From the NCBI RefSeq assembly GCF_016086655.4, contig NC_052140.2, forward strand, positions 8,990,001-9,054,000: a stretch of DNA of 64,000 nucleotides, given 5' to 3'. How positions within the stretch are numbered: the first letter of the stretch is position 1; every line of letters starts with the position of its first letter. Source of the DNA: Lepeophtheirus salmonis. Taxonomy: Eukaryota > Arthropoda > Copepoda > Siphonostomatoida > Caligidae. The notes below the pieces were generated by a model, which had not been told where the DNA came from, searched no databases, and worked only from the letters and a program-made list of their open reading frames with translations. A program made the translations under genes and the position numbers. Below are positions 34,517 to 46,731 of the stretch, piece after piece.

Positions 34517-35808
34517 CAGGGAGCGGGAATTAAATTGTCGCCTACTTTAAACCTTGATAATTTGAGGACGACATTATCAAATAAAAAACCGGTTACCAAA
34601 TAGGAAAGCTATTCTTGTCAGCTGACGACACGTAGTTCAGTTAGCATCATGCCGTCATCATATGAGGAGATAAAGAGCTATAAGTAGAACGAGGAGCTTT
34701 CGAGGTACGCCGTAGTCATGACATTGGGAAATAATGGAGGTGAAATCTCCAATTCAACGATTGCTTCAAACTTAGGAGTGAATTTACGGACTGTTCAGCG
34801 TATCTGTAAGCCGCTAGAGGACACCTGGGATGTTGATGCCACCATAACGAGGGCACCCAAGGAGGAGGGCGCCGACAAGAAGGTCAGGGATACCGACTTT
34901 GTCGACAAGGTGAAGAAGATGGTTGAAGATGACCCTACCAGGTCCATGAAGGCCATGGCGAGGGATCTGGGCTGCCATGAGAAAACAATAAGGGACTGTG
35001 TATCTGAGGATTTAAGGTGGAGGAGCTACAAGTTGCAGGTGGGCCAGATATTGACCCAGTAGGTAAAGGACAACAAGCTCAAGCTTCCTAAACAGCCCGG
35101 GATACTGTGGTTTTTCTCTGATGAAAAGAATTTCTGTCAAGATCAGAAGGTCAACAAGCAGAACAACAAGTGGATAGCCACCTGCACCAGCCATGTGAGG
35201 AAGGTAATTAAGACCAAGTTCCCTGCAATGGTCATGGTGTTTTGGGTGGTCAGCAGTGAAGGTCATGTTATGCCTCCCAACATGTTTGAAACGGGTCTAA
35301 AGGTAAATACAGAGGTCTACCTAGATGTTATGGAGAAGGTGGCTCTACCCTGGATCCAAGGGGTGGCCTGAGACAGACCCTGGGTGTGGCAACAGGACTC
35401 AGCACCCTGTCATGTGTCCAAAATCTCCATGCAGTGGTTAACCGAGAACTGTTATGATGTCGTAACCAAGGAGTTGTGGCCTCCTATCTCTCCCCACCTT
35501 AATCCTTTGGACTATTTTGTCTGGGGCTGTGTCGAGAGACATACCAACAGACATCCCCATAGCACTAAGGCCAGCCTGATGGACTCCATCAAGGAGGTAT
35601 TCGGCAACATGGACAATGAGATAGTCAGAAGAGCCTGCAGCTGGTTCAGAGGCCGTATTGAGGCCAACGGTGATTATATCGAATGAATGGCTACTCTTTA
35701 CGTATATGCTCGTCATAGTTTTGATTTTCAATAAAAAAGTTAAAAATGTATATTTGTGTTGTTTTTTGGAGAAAAATATTTTGGCGACAATTTGATCCCC
35801 GCTCCTTG
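34517..35808 (+). mobile_element. Near full-length DD37D mariner element
   Basis: The left TIR 34517-34542 (begins CAGGGAGCGGGAATTAAATT) and right TIR 35783-35808 (reverse complement, begins CAAGGAGCGGGGATCAAATT) match at 22 of 26 positions. A TA precedes the left TIR at 34515-34516; the base pair after the right TIR is AA, presumably a mutated TA. The 1292-bp element contains one transposase pseudogene with short untranslated flanks, the normal layout of mariner elements. It is the best preserved transposon in the window. Confidence 0.9.
34649..35686 (+). pseudogene. Mariner-type (DD37D) transposase, three in-frame stops
   Basis: One continuous frame of 345 codons runs from ATG 34649 to TGA 35684-35686, broken only by TAG 34685, TAG 35060 and TGA 35369; no frameshift is needed. 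Order: helix-turn-helix region (STIASNLGVNLRTVQRICK), second domain (DDPTRSMKAMARDLGCHEKT), first catalytic motif FSDEKNF (Asp 35120), MVMVFWVVSSEGHVMPP, second motif WQQDSAPCH (Asp 35396), third motif SPHLNPLDYFVWG (Asp 35510), and the ending RIEANGDYIE. There are 91 residues between the first two Asp and 37 between the last two, the maT-like DD37D spacing. All three Asp are intact. An open frame starting at 34718 is only its middle part. The base composition is clearly less AT-rich than the surroundings. The enzyme would cut and join its own TIRs; this copy cannot make full protein. Confidence 0.9.
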
Positions 35809-35809
35809 A

Positions 35810-36540
35810 ATCTGCTTTTAGCGATGAAACACTCTATTCATGTTTGACTGTATAGTGTATAAAAATATCCCGTTGTTCGTCAAGTGATAAATTTAATGTA
35901 TTTTTCAAAGAATAATATATTTTAAAGGCTTTCAACCAATTTTTGGCACAATACTTTTATTATATTTTAATTTCTAAAGATTGCAAACTACATTGATTAA
36001 AGAAGTAAAATATAAAAAAATTCTGTTTTTACTTTTATTTTATTCAACTTCATTTATAAATAAGTCTCTCTCGACATTCAAAAACGTAATTAATTAAATT
36101 ACTTCATTTTCTTCAAATGTACATAGGAAATATTCTTGTAACTCAAGGATTAAATTATGCAATTGTAACTTGAGGCTTTTTCATAAACAAGAAATACTTT
36201 TCATTAGGTGTTGATCTTTCTAATTCTCGTTCTATTTTTTTGGTAACCTGAGCATTCATTTATTGGTTAAACTCGAATTATGACCTGCATTCCGATGAAT
36301 TTGTGAGTATGATGTAATGGAGTGAATATCATTTAGAAAGTGTTCATGTTGATGATGGCAATTTTAGAGACCTAAATAATTAAATTTGATACAAATATAA
36401 AGTTTGTTTTATTTAGATTTTTTTAAAATGGTAAATTGCTGTCCAATTCCTAGGTTTGTAATACAATGGATACAAACGAAATGTTTACCTTCTAAATGTA
36501 TCAAAATTGTTAAGCTATATTTTGTTAACTGATCTTCACA
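35810..36540. other. No recognised feature
   Basis: AT-rich spacer; nothing recognised. Confidence 0.5.
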
Positions 36541-36549
36541 TCATTTTCC

Positions 36550-37110
36550 TCTCATATACAGAATGGGTACCCAAAACTAGCAGGAGTATTTAACTGGGAT
36601 TCTATCCCCGTTATTCTTAATTAAAAGGTGTTATTACTAAACCAAACAATAGTTGAAACCTGAATAGATAAGTTTTATGTTTATCCCATGTCTCTAAGTG
36701 TAAAAATGTTAGAGAAACACAAAAAAAAGGGCAACGCGTGTGCGAACACCTATGTACGGGGTTTACTGCCGAGGAGACTGTAAAGACTGTTGGCATATCC
36801 ATCTGGACTGCCTACAATACCACTAATTCAATAACAACCAGCCAAGAAGAACCCAAACTTCTGTAGCAACAATATAGTTGACTTCTGGCCTACCTCCATG
36901 TGGCTGTCCTCCAGCCTTGACCTAAACACCTTAGTCTTTGTAGATAGGGGCATCTTGGAAAATAATGTCTTTTGTACTTATCATCCAAATTAGAACTTGT
37001 TTCGAGTTGCTATCATGATAGCATGGTAGACCAAGGATACGGCCTACATAGTCAAGAACTATCAATCTGTTCCCTGGCGTGCTGAGGCTGTTATTGCTTG
37101 TGAAAGGAGG
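36550..37110 (+). pseudogene. Mariner deletion derivative related to 9135-9768
   Basis: The copy shares with 9220-9617 the blocks TTTATCCCATGT, AGTGTAAAAATGT, GGCAACGC, TGACTTC, ATCATGA(T/C)AGC and GGATACGGCC. Frames read WPTSMWLSSSLDLNTLVF (third-Asp motif, with Asp changed to Val), then RVAIMIAWWTKDTAYIVKN and VIACERRTF at the end near 37120. A left-end TIR relic (GAATGGGTACCCAAAA near 36562) resembles the left TIR at 9.15 kb. The right TIR is missing; another mariner begins at 37213. The DNA-binding and central domains are deleted. Confidence 0.65.
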
Positions 37111-37212
37111 ACATTTTGAATATAAAATATGTAGCTAAATATAGTATTCAAACATATCACAAGTTTGTTTTAGTTGCATATTCTATATTTTATAAAAACA
37201 ACCTTTTTAATA

Positions 37213-37650
37213 CAGGGTTGGGACGAGTAGCTGGACACGACTTTGAGACGCTATAAAGTTGAAGTTTTGCTAAAGGTTGAATGAAAACTTAATTATGTTG
37301 CCTACAAATAAGTTTTTTTTTATTCCCCCTCATTATTGAGATATTTGACCATGGAGTACTTGTGTGAAAAATTGAAGAAAAAAAGAAATTCAGTATTTTT
37401 CCAATAGATGGCTAAAGGAATGTGTATCTCTTGTTGTATTAGTGTGATTGGTTTACGCTAGATGGCGTTAAAAAGCAAAGATTCCGTAATAAAAAAATTA
37501 GCATGATTGTTGGACTCAGTAATGTCGTCGTCGAAGATAGTCACCGAGAAATAGACAAATTTTAACCGTTAATATTCGATCAAGGCGAAAACACCAGCCA
37601 GGCAGCTAAAATTATTAATAAGGTTGATACTTCTCAAACTATGTTTTTTG
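37213..37650 (+). pseudogene. 5-prime end of a mariner element: TIR, leader and first codons
   Basis: The TIR starts at 37213 (CAGGGTTGGGACGAGTAGCT, continuing through ACGACTTTGAGACG) right after a TA at 37211-37212. It matches the TIR at 22549-22511 on the other strand. After about 310 bp of leader the frame starts at ATG 37522 with MSSSKIVTEK, and, after a stop and a shift, FDQGENTSQAAKIINKVDTS, the first helix-turn-helix. Similarity ends near 37650, and no catalytic domain follows. It supplies the 5-prime part that the 21725-22549 copy lacks. Confidence 0.65.
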
Positions 37651-37654
37651 CTTT

Positions 37655-38540
37655 GCAATTGTAACAAAACCGAAATTATTTTATATGAAAAAAAAACTAA
37701 GCTATTAACATGTTCAATTATATTGAAGACTCTTAACTTTATTTTTCATGTGGGTCATAAAATAAATTTCACAATGCTAGATATTTTGAGCCCATATTTA
37801 TTGTTGAAAGGTATAGAATAAATATCTTAATGCTTCAACCTATAAATATAAACATTATTATTTTTTTTACACTTTACTTTTCCAATATTTCTTAATAACA
37901 AAAAAAAAAAGAGAGATATAATAAAAATCTTTGCAAATAACATGCATTTAGAATTTTTATGAAACAATATGAACATTGAACAATAAACTGTTATGGAAGA
38001 GTAAATAATGTTTTATTTGTTTTTTATGAGGTAAATTTAAAAAGACATATAATAAATAGGTTTGTAGAATAGAGTTGCATGCATAATGCATCTAAAAGTA
38101 GGTTACCATATACATCATGGTGTCGACACGCAATTTGTTTAAGGAAACTTTGCATAAGATAATTTTCAAACCTCAACGTATGACCAAATAAAGAAGATAC
38201 ATGATTTTAAATATGTCAATTTTGTGGGAGAGAAAATGCCACGATAGTTATTTTCGTACTTCTAAATTTTAATTTATCATGGTATTTTCACACTAAGACA
38301 TATTTTTAAATCAATGAACATTTTTTCTTTTACTTTAAAAAGTATTATTATTTATGTTTGAAAATTATAAGCAACAAAGTTCTTAGAAATAAATTGTCCA
38401 TTGGTCGCTGGTCTGTTTTCAAATTGAAGACATATATAAGCACTAAATATATAGTAACTCACCATTAGAATACAGAGTAGTTCAGGTAAATATGGACTAC
38501 CTTTAACCGCATCTTGATCAATACGGGAAGCAAGTAGAGG
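37655..38540. other. No recognised feature
   Basis: AT-rich spacer; the plus-strand open frame 37624-37821 has no motif beyond the mariner scrap at its start. Confidence 0.5.
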
Positions 38541-38544
38541 TTTG

Positions 38545-39222
38545 AAATTTTATTAACAAGTTCTAATAAAACAAAAGAAATAAAATTGACTGTGCTTCCC
38601 ATTTTCTCCAATAATTCACTCGATACCATGCCTAAAGGATTTAAAGGTCTTGGCCACCTCCGCAAGGGAAATTTTGTTCCAGTACTCTATGATGTATGTC
38701 TTCAAGGAGTAGATGATGTTGTGTGAATTGGCGTTCCTCTCTAACTCTTTTTGAAAAAAGTAATCCATTGGATTCATATAGAAGGCCAGATTTGGGGCTA
38801 TCTATATGACACCTTCTTTATTTTTTTTAAAGTTTTGGATCTTGCAAGCCTTGTAAGATACTTCAGAGTTTTGTTAAAACATGAACTAGAGACCATTGGC
38901 ATCAGCTTTCATCTAAGGTATCACTTGATTAGACAGGAGATCACATTACCTTTTGGCACCTACCCTCTCCTTTGGCTCAAAGAAGATGGGGATACTCCCT
39001 GCCTTCTGTCTCAATACCCAAAGGGTTGTAATGCTGTTTGGAAAATTGGTTTTAAAGACGTGGGGGACATTGACTCTCTCTGTGACAAGCCATATGTCGT
39101 TCTGGAAGCTGTGAAATCTATCAAATGCCATTGTTTTTTATCCGAGAAAAATATGATTGGGATGCTATGGAACTTCAAATTCTTCATCAATTTTCTTCCG
39201 TGTACAACCCGAGTGACCATCA
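38545..39222 (-). pseudogene. Mariner (DD34D) transposase catalytic domain
   Basis: On the minus strand, from high to low coordinate: LKFHSIPIIFFSDKKQWHL (first catalytic motif, Asp kept, with DE changed to DK), then, in other frames, FFEPKERVGAKR, LLSNQVIP and MKADANGL, then the second motif reduced to QNSEVSY (Asp to Asn), then FYMNPMDYFF (third motif, Asp kept), then YWNKISLAEVAKTFKSFRHG and IIGENGKH at the end. Between the second and third catalytic positions there are 34 residues in one frame with one stop. The DNA-binding domain is absent. The 170-codon plus-strand open frame 38751-39263 is the antisense of this remnant. Confidence 0.7.
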
Positions 39223-39224
39223 TT

Positions 39225-42200
39225 TTATCTGTAAGGATATTTCTTTCTAGACTTTATTCTTAGCTCAGTGTTTATGACCCTGGAGACTGTTGCACGGCTA
39301 ACGTGTCACTTTTTGGAAAGAGCGATAATCGGAGTCCCAATAGATCACTTAAAGGAACGTTTCAGACTCACAATGAATATGGGAGTGCGTTTTTTATCAC
39401 TCTCGGACTTGTGGGCTATTTTCTCGTATGCTCCTTCATCCTTTCAACGGTTGTAGACGTTGTAGACTGTGTTCTTTGGATATATTTTTGATACATTGAA
39501 TTGATCGAACCTCTGTATTTCATTACCGGATGCTTTTATTACCATCACATTTATCTTAGAAGCACTTTTTATTAAAAATATTTTATGAATAACTAGCTAT
39601 AGAATATATTTCAAAAAATTTACAACACCAAGCGTATAAAAAATCTTTGAATCTTTAAAATGACCAAATATTAAGTAAAAAAATTCTAAAGGCCACCGGC
39701 TAACAGAGTCAAAAAAAGGGGCTAGGGATCAAACTCTATTAAATTGAGCATATATTTTTTATTAAATTTGCCTTCATGAACTGTTTTTTTTTTCTACAAT
39801 CACGAAGATTTTAACAATTTTCTGGTAATTATAATACATGCAACTCAAGTAGAAACTCGATAGAGTGCAAACCTCCAGCTAAAATCATGTTCCTAGAAGA
39901 TTAACAAAAAATGACACTATCTACATTCTGTAAATCAAGTTTAGAGAATTCAAGAAATCTGTTTCGGGATTGCCCAAAAGTGGTTAACATTGTGCACATG
40001 ACCACTGAGTTTTTGAGGAAATACAAAATTAGTTAATGCCTTGTAATGTCGCCACCTAAATATAGATTTCCCCTGAAAATAAAATACTTAAAAACTAAAG
40101 TTCTCTACGCAGCAAGAAGTAAGAACTCTTGCATACTTACTAGTTTGGAAAGACTCCTCTTAAGATCCCACGAAATGCTAGAGAGGTTCCATAAGAATGG
40201 AAATGGAATTGCCTTTTAATTTGTTTTTTTTTTAATTTAGTTATTAAGTAGATTTTCGTTAAAATGTTATTATCTTCGTTGATTGACCCATGATTATATT
40301 TTTGTTGTTGTTTGAACAATGAATAACACATGATATCAATATGTCAATATTGTTATATTAATTAATTTATATTATTTTGTGAGGAAGTCGTTCTTTGTAA
40401 TGAAAAAATAAATAAAATTAATGTGCATAGAATAAAGTAATTATGTAATTTAAAAAAATTACACTAATTTAAGTTATATATCTCAATTTATTTTGTGTGA
40501 CCTGGACCCATAAAACATAACTTGAGGTATGTTTTTAATTTGATCAAAATTATTGTCGGTTTTGAGTTTTTAACATTTTTTGTGACCTTGACCCTTCAAA
40601 ATTTAATATTTTTGTACTATTAAAATATATAACTTTCATACAAAGTTTAACCAAAATCATTTTGTAACTAAATCGGTAATCCTGCTTTAAAAATATCAAA
40701 ATAACGTTTTGTGTTACCCGGAACTTTGATGTGTACCGTTCAATTTTTTTTTTTTTGTCGTACTGTTAACATATGTATAAAACATTCCTAAATTTTTTTT
40801 TGCTGAATCAATACGTAATTTTTAAAGTATTACTAATTAAGAAAAAAAAAAATAATAAGATGAAATCAAGTGGCTGGCATAGAAATTATGAAAAAAAAAC
40901 ATTGGAAAAAATCAGAATGGCTAACAAAAAAAAAGAATTTTTTGGGTTGGCTTGAAAATGAATTACATTTATAAGACGAACGAAAGTAGTTGCAAATAAT
41001 CTTTTTTCTCAAACATGAAAAAGATATAGGCACAAAATTTACATCAATCAGATAAATCTTTTTATTTTCTAATCTGCTATAAATACATGGGAAATCAAAA
41101 AACACAGCCTATCGTGTTGTGTGCTTCCATGGATAGTACCATGTGTATAATATATTAATATAAGCGATTCTATATATTAATTCATTTATAAGCATAGTAT
41201 GATAAATTTGTATTGTTCATTTATATAAATGTAATAAATTTTGTATGTGTTCTTTATAGGTGGCCACACAGTTGGGCCTAGTAGACCGAAACACCTTATC
41301 AAATTAGTGAGGCTAAGAGGGGTGCCAATTAAAAAATAAGGGGGATTATTCAACACCTGAAACACAAAAATTGTTTTTTGGAGCTAGAGAAGTCTAGATT
41401 AAGGGTTGAAGTAAAATAAAAAGTCAGTGTTGTCTCAAAAAATAGCTATAATATTTCACACGTTTTGTAAATTTATTCTAAATTTGAAAAAATATGGATA
41501 CACAAAAAAAAATCAGCAAAAACTGTACTTTCCATTTTTTTTTCAGGTCTAAAAAAATAGATTTAAAATGTAATATTGTATTCGTAGATAGAAAAGACTA
41601 TGTAGAAATTTGTCTTCTAATTCGTTTGCATAAAAATTTGTCACATAAATATGGATATTGAACAGAAATATTTGTCATTTTCTGAATAATTCTTCTGTTT
41701 TTTAATTTTTTTTTTCTCTATTTTTCATCAAACGTTAATTTTCACTTTTGAAGAAGAAATGTCAAAAAACTATACATTTCGCGCAACAAATTATAGACCT
41801 AAATAACACAGAATATATTTTTTATTTTTGGAAAATTTTATTTCTAAACTTTTGCAAAATATACATAAAATATATCGAGCACTATTTTTTTGACGACATT
41901 TTAATCCGTGTTTTTTTTTGTTTTTTTTGGTTTTTGCATGTATGTAAAAATCTTGGTAGGTTTGTGTTCCCACCTACAATGTTAATAAATGTTATTTACA
42001 ACTTTTTTTACAAAATTAATACTAAAAAGACTTTTGCAATTTTATTTCAACTTTTGATTCGGTATATTTTCAGCATTCTCTAGATAAAATAGATCTTCAT
42101 ATCTAGATTATTTTTTTATTTATATATGTTGGTATGTTATATAAAATTATAAACACTTTTTTTTCGATTCATAATAATATATTACATATAATATACAGGT

Positions 42201-42950
42201 GCTTTCTGAAAAAGTATGTAAGAATATCCCAACACTCTTCCGAACGAAAGGGTTCTAAACATTAAGAAAAAATAGTTAATGTGATTTCTCGTTTCCTCTT
42301 TGGCCTAAGAAAACGCGGGGTATCCATTGCTTGTATATTAATATATGCTTTACTATATTTTAATTCAATTTAACATGAGAGTATAATAAAGAGATATTAC
42401 TCAAACGACGTTATATAATTTATTTTTAAATTAATTAGTGTTAGTTTTTCTGAAAAACATTATTTTATTTTTTATATTCATTAATTATAAAAATATAAGC
42501 ACAACAGAGTATTATGTAACCATGTATTGACAAACAAGCATTAATTAGGCAAGACCAGTGACTTTCATACAAACTTGCCTGCTCTCTCATGATATCATGC
42601 TCGTTTGTCAATCCATGAGTACTGTCAAATATGAAACATCAATCATGTCGAATGACAATTAATAGATAGCGTAAAAGTGATTTGTACTTTTTTCATTCTA
42701 ATTGCTGTCTTGTTTGTTAATATTTAATTTACTTAAAGTACAATAATAGTAAGATTCGAACCACATGTTATTGTGTCTAAATAACTATCATTAATGATTA
42801 TAATAAATAAAAAATATTTTTCTACAAAATAATACTAATTAATATACCTATAGGACATATAACATAAAATATATTAACACTACCTATTTAATATTCGATT
42901 ATTTAAAATGTAAGTTCAAAAAATTAAAACATAATTTTTTTGAAAGGGGT
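39225..42950. other. AT-rich DNA with repeat scraps
   Basis: A scrap of the CACTG family (GGGATCAAACTCTATT, then GAGCATATATT) lies near 39726-39760. Imperfectly repeated TGTGACCT(T/G)GACCC blocks occur at 40495 and 40581. The segment 42590-42655 resembles 20060-20140. The 111-codon open frame 41748-42083 is Phe/Ile/Lys-rich and typical of AT-rich non-coding DNA. No gene is recognised. Confidence 0.45.
40495..40670 (+). repeat. Two diverged copies of a TGTGACC-type repeat
   Basis: GTGTGACCTGGACCCATAAA at 40496 and TGTGACCTTGACCCTTCAAA at 40580 begin two units. Both continue with AT-rich sequence containing a TTTGATCAAAATTATT or TTTAACCAAAATCATT block. A weaker relative with AAAGGTCACAAAAAGGTCAA is at about 21431. 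Function is unknown. Confidence 0.4.
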
Positions 42951-43014
42951 GCCTTGAGTCCTTTTTGTTACGTCATACATTTTTTTTTTTTCGTAAAACA
43001 AAGTCAGATTTGTG

Positions 43015-43626
43015 ATGTCATCAAAGAAACGTGGAGTGCATTATATGGTCCACACGAGAGTTTCTGTTTGTGTGGTGGTCAAGACTGTGGAAGTGAACAG
43101 ATCCAATGTTATGAAGATCAGGAAGGCGTTCGAGACTTATGGTGGGAGCTATGAACAGGAGCCTAGGAGCGGGGCCACCTCAAAAAGCAATCGGATGAAT
43201 TCATGAGTGCCTTGAGATATAGTATTGAAGCAAATTCTTAAGTCGTGATGTGCAAGTTAGCAAAAAAGAACCACGTAAGTAGTGAAGAAACTATCAGGAA
43301 TACCGTAAAAGACATGGGCTTCAAAATTTGTTTTTGGCATAAACGCTAACTCACTACAGCAACGGTAATGTCCACAAGATTGCCCAGGACAAAACGAAAT
43401 CCTAAATTGGAAGAAGGGGGAATATCTGGTCCTGGGTAATGTAGCCTCCTTTCTAACTAGGGTTTGATCCGCCAGAATATGGGATTTGGGGTGCCTGTGG
43501 AGTCCCCCACAGAAATGCAGTTGAGCTGTTGGCCATGGCTGATAAGTATGTCATCAGAGTGTGCAAGGCCATCTGACCTCGTGTAAAGGATGCAATGGAG
43601 GCTAAAGGTAAACATTTTGAATGTTA
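43015..43626 (+). pseudogene. Mariner transposase with central deletion
   Basis: From ATG 43015 the frame reads MSSKKRGVHYMVHTRVSVCV and then NVMKIRKAFETYGGSYEQEP, the first helix-turn-helix and linker. After stops it goes through EANS (about 43230), the second domain (SSEETIRNTVKDMGFK near 43280) and TATVMSTRLPR. It then jumps to a C-terminal piece beginning YGIWGACGVPHRN (just after the third Asp motif, which is lost) and ending ADKYVIRVCKAI, PRVKDAMEAKGKHFE before TAA 43624. All three catalytic residues are missing. Seven or more stops or shifts are present. Confidence 0.75.
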
Positions 43627-43639
43627 AGGAAAAAATTTA

Positions 43640-45900
43640 AATTGATAATTACTATAAAAAATTTCGAAAAACTGTAATCAAAAATGCTGAAATACCTGGC
43701 GTCGTAATTATAAAAAAACTAACCATAATTTAAAGATTTTATCGTAAATTTTTGTATACTTCTTTTTATTTTGATGACTCACCTAATTCAAGAAATATTC
43801 TTTACAAAAAACACACGCTATTATTTTCCTTTCTTTTTTCTAATTAACTAAAGGCTATTTTACTAATGAGCTGAATAAGTATCACAAAAAAGAATTGAAT
43901 TAGAACCATTGTGTAATAATAGTGATACAGAATATAAAAAACTTTTTCAATATAGTCTTATTTTGATAACGTAAATTAATTAGATCAAGTGACAAAAGAA
44001 AATAGTTTCTTTAGAATGAGTTGTCATTAAAATATGAAGACCTTGAGTTTTAAACTTCAACAAGATATAACTTACTAATTAACAACAGAATTTCAAAAAA
44101 TTAAAACAATAAATAGAAATATATATGTCCTTGTTAAATCTTGTTTGAAAATTAACAACTACGGCTATTTTTAATGTCCCCAACTTTATGATTGAAACTC
44201 TCTACACCTCGCAAAAAAACTGTTAAAGAGATGGTGCAAGACTGAATGACTAACCAGAATAACAACAAGTCAGGGAAATTTATATTAATATTGGTACAAG
44301 TATCCATGTTGGGGTAGTTAAACAACCCAAAAATATTTAATGATTAATAACATTACTCTCTTTTTCAAAATTAACTTTTAAAATTACTTTATTTTTTTGT
44401 TCTATTTAACAATGAAAGAGCTTTTACGTATAATTATTTTATTAACAAATATAATTTATTATTATGTATTAATATCAAAGGTATCTAATAAATTTTTTAT
44501 TGTAATATTTTTGTACGAAATATTAAATCAGGACATTGAATGTATCTCATAAATATAAATTATTATCCATCATATGTTATTTTAAATTAAAACAGGGAAA
44601 AAGCACGTATTTTAAGGCAAAAATAACATGAAAGGTATTATTAACTTCTTAAAGAATTTATGTTTATAAAATTAAATTCAATGATTAAAATTAATATGAA
44701 GTGGATTGATATAATATGTACATCAAAAGCAATATTGTGAGGGTATTGTTCGATCAATAACTCCCTCTTAAACTGTCCTTTCCGAGTTTACTGAGTCGTC
44801 CTTGGCATATATTATTTAAATAACCCGACATCGTGCAATGCTTGCTACAAAAAGAAAACCTTCACCCATATTTTTGTGACTACGAACACCTTGAATAAAT
44901 ATTGACAATGTTTTATAAAATAAGTCCTATCAGTATGTAAAAATAAAACACATAACTTTTTTGAGAAAAATACATCAATGTATTGTGTAACTTGTGTGTG
45001 CGCTAAGAAAAACGTAATAAAATAGTTTGGATTTCTTGGGGAATCATCTTCCCCAAGATTAACACAAAGTGTACCAGTTTGTCAAAGCCTAATAACTACG
45101 GGCAATGCGAGTGAATCAATAGAGAAATAATATATATTATAAAAAATGAATTGATCAATTAATGTTATGCAATATAAAAATATTTAGATATAATTTATTA
45201 GTGCTTCGATGTACATGTTCTGATGGAAATGTCTATGACTTTTTCAATATTTTGTCTACACTATACTCCTCCATCCCTAGGTTATCTCTTATGGTGTTAC
45301 GGTCTCTCAAACAAATAAATATCCAATGTATATTATTATTGTCAGTGGTCGATTCCCTCGCTTGATACGTAATGACTATTTCATAATTTTTTATTTTTGA
45401 TAAATAAATGAAGTGATTAGTTATTGTATACTTATGCTACGTTTCTAAAAGGACAGAAGTACGAATTTTTGATGATCTTTAGTCGTATAAATAACATATT
45501 CATCAAGAATTTTTTTTTTTTTATATGAAGAAATTTGTCTATCATACACAAATATTAATGTATAGCTACATTATAAATAACTATTATGAAACGATATTAT
45601 CGACTAAAATACTGCGTTGGATTTTAATATTACAAAATATATATGTGTAATTTATTTGTAAAATAAGATGAAAAGTAATTGTCTGGTAGTACATGAGAGA
45701 TACATAGTAGTTTGTATAATTGACTTATTTGACTTAGTTGATTTCTGGCCTTTTCTCTGTTTCTTTTTGGATAAAAGTTTTCGTTATACAATAAAAGTAA
45801 CGATGTGCTCTGACTCTGTTTTTGAAATGCAATTTTATCTCGAACCAGTTATTACATTAAAAAAATTAAACCAGATTCTGAAAGCTTGATGGATTATAAT
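43640..45900. other. No recognised feature
   Basis: AT-rich spacer. Open frames 45162-45365 and 45668-45889 have no motif that I recognise; the second has mixed composition but no start or splice context. Confidence 0.45.
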
Positions 45901-45901
45901 T

Positions 45902-46658
45902 TATTTTATTCAATAAAATTACCATCATCCTCAATTACATTCTCTATACGACACCAAAGCGCGAGCAGGCCTTCGCCACTTGGTCCCTTGGAAACCCCAG
46001 GAGTTATTTGTTGATCCGCCTATAAGTTCATTTTTGGTGAGGGTTGGGTTGTTTGTTGTTCGACTACCCTCCAAGCACAAACAAAAAAAAACACCACAGA
46101 TTCAGATCCAGTGAATTTTGAGGCCAAAAGATGAAGTCGTCAAAATTGTCTTATAGCCATTTCAAACTTTTTTTTGGAAGGTGTGGGATGGAGCTGAGTA
46201 CTCCTGCCACATGTAAGTACTCCCATCAGTAAATATGCCAATCCAGGGCTTCACTTTGTTTTCTAGCACGTCCATGTAGTCATCAGTGTTGACCCCGAAG
46301 CCTTGGGGGGGAGCAGGAGGCCTGACGTGGTATTCAGAGCTAAGTACTTCGATCTTTGACGTCAGACCACATTGCTGTTGCCTCTAAAATACTCTGGAAT
46401 GCCTCAAATTTCCTCCTAACCTTGCGAACAAACACTCACTGAGTCCAAGAGTTCGAACAATTGTCATGTTGTTGCTCCCTGTGTGGATTCCAAGGAGAGA
46501 TCCTTGCCTTTTTCAAATATTTGGACAATAAATTTGTCAATAGATTTTTTTTTTTTCAACTGGTCCAAGTTTGAACAAGTTTTCTAAAAACAAAAATCAG
46601 CTTCTTAAGTTCCTTTATTTACCTAAGAGAGGCCAACATAGATAGCTTGCACACCTTG
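45902..46658 (-). pseudogene. Mariner transposase, internally deleted, 5-prime TIR retained
   Basis: On the minus strand the copy starts at 46658 next to TA (46659-46660) with CAAGGTGTGCAAGCTATCTA. It then reads KSIDKFIVQIFEKGKDLS (first helix-turn-helix). A short remnant of the linker (RTLGLSECL) follows, then a jump to GFGVNTDDYMDVLENKVKPW. The second motif is WQEYSAPSH (Asp to Tyr), and the third-motif region reads FWPQNSLDLN after a frameshift, with its Asp segment replaced. The end, CRIENVIEDDGNFIE before the stop near 45908, is reached in another frame. The first catalytic motif is deleted. A related TIR occurs at 58548. Confidence 0.7.
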
Positions 46659-46731
46659 TATATTTTTTTGTGTAAGTTTGTCATTAATATTGCTGCATGA
46701 ATCATCATCAAAATATTTACTACTAAGAGTA

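Noticed and set aside
35012..35731. Minus-strand open frames of 84 and 97 codons
   Set aside because: Shadows of the less AT-rich transposase frame at 34649-35686.
38751..39263. 170-codon open frame on the plus strand, the longest in the window
   Set aside because: It is the antisense of a decayed mariner catalytic domain whose motifs (FSDKKQWHL, NPMDYFF) read on the minus strand.
41748..42083. 111-codon open frame
   Set aside because: Phe/Ile/Lys/Tyr-rich composition expected from AT-rich DNA, with no motif or splice context.
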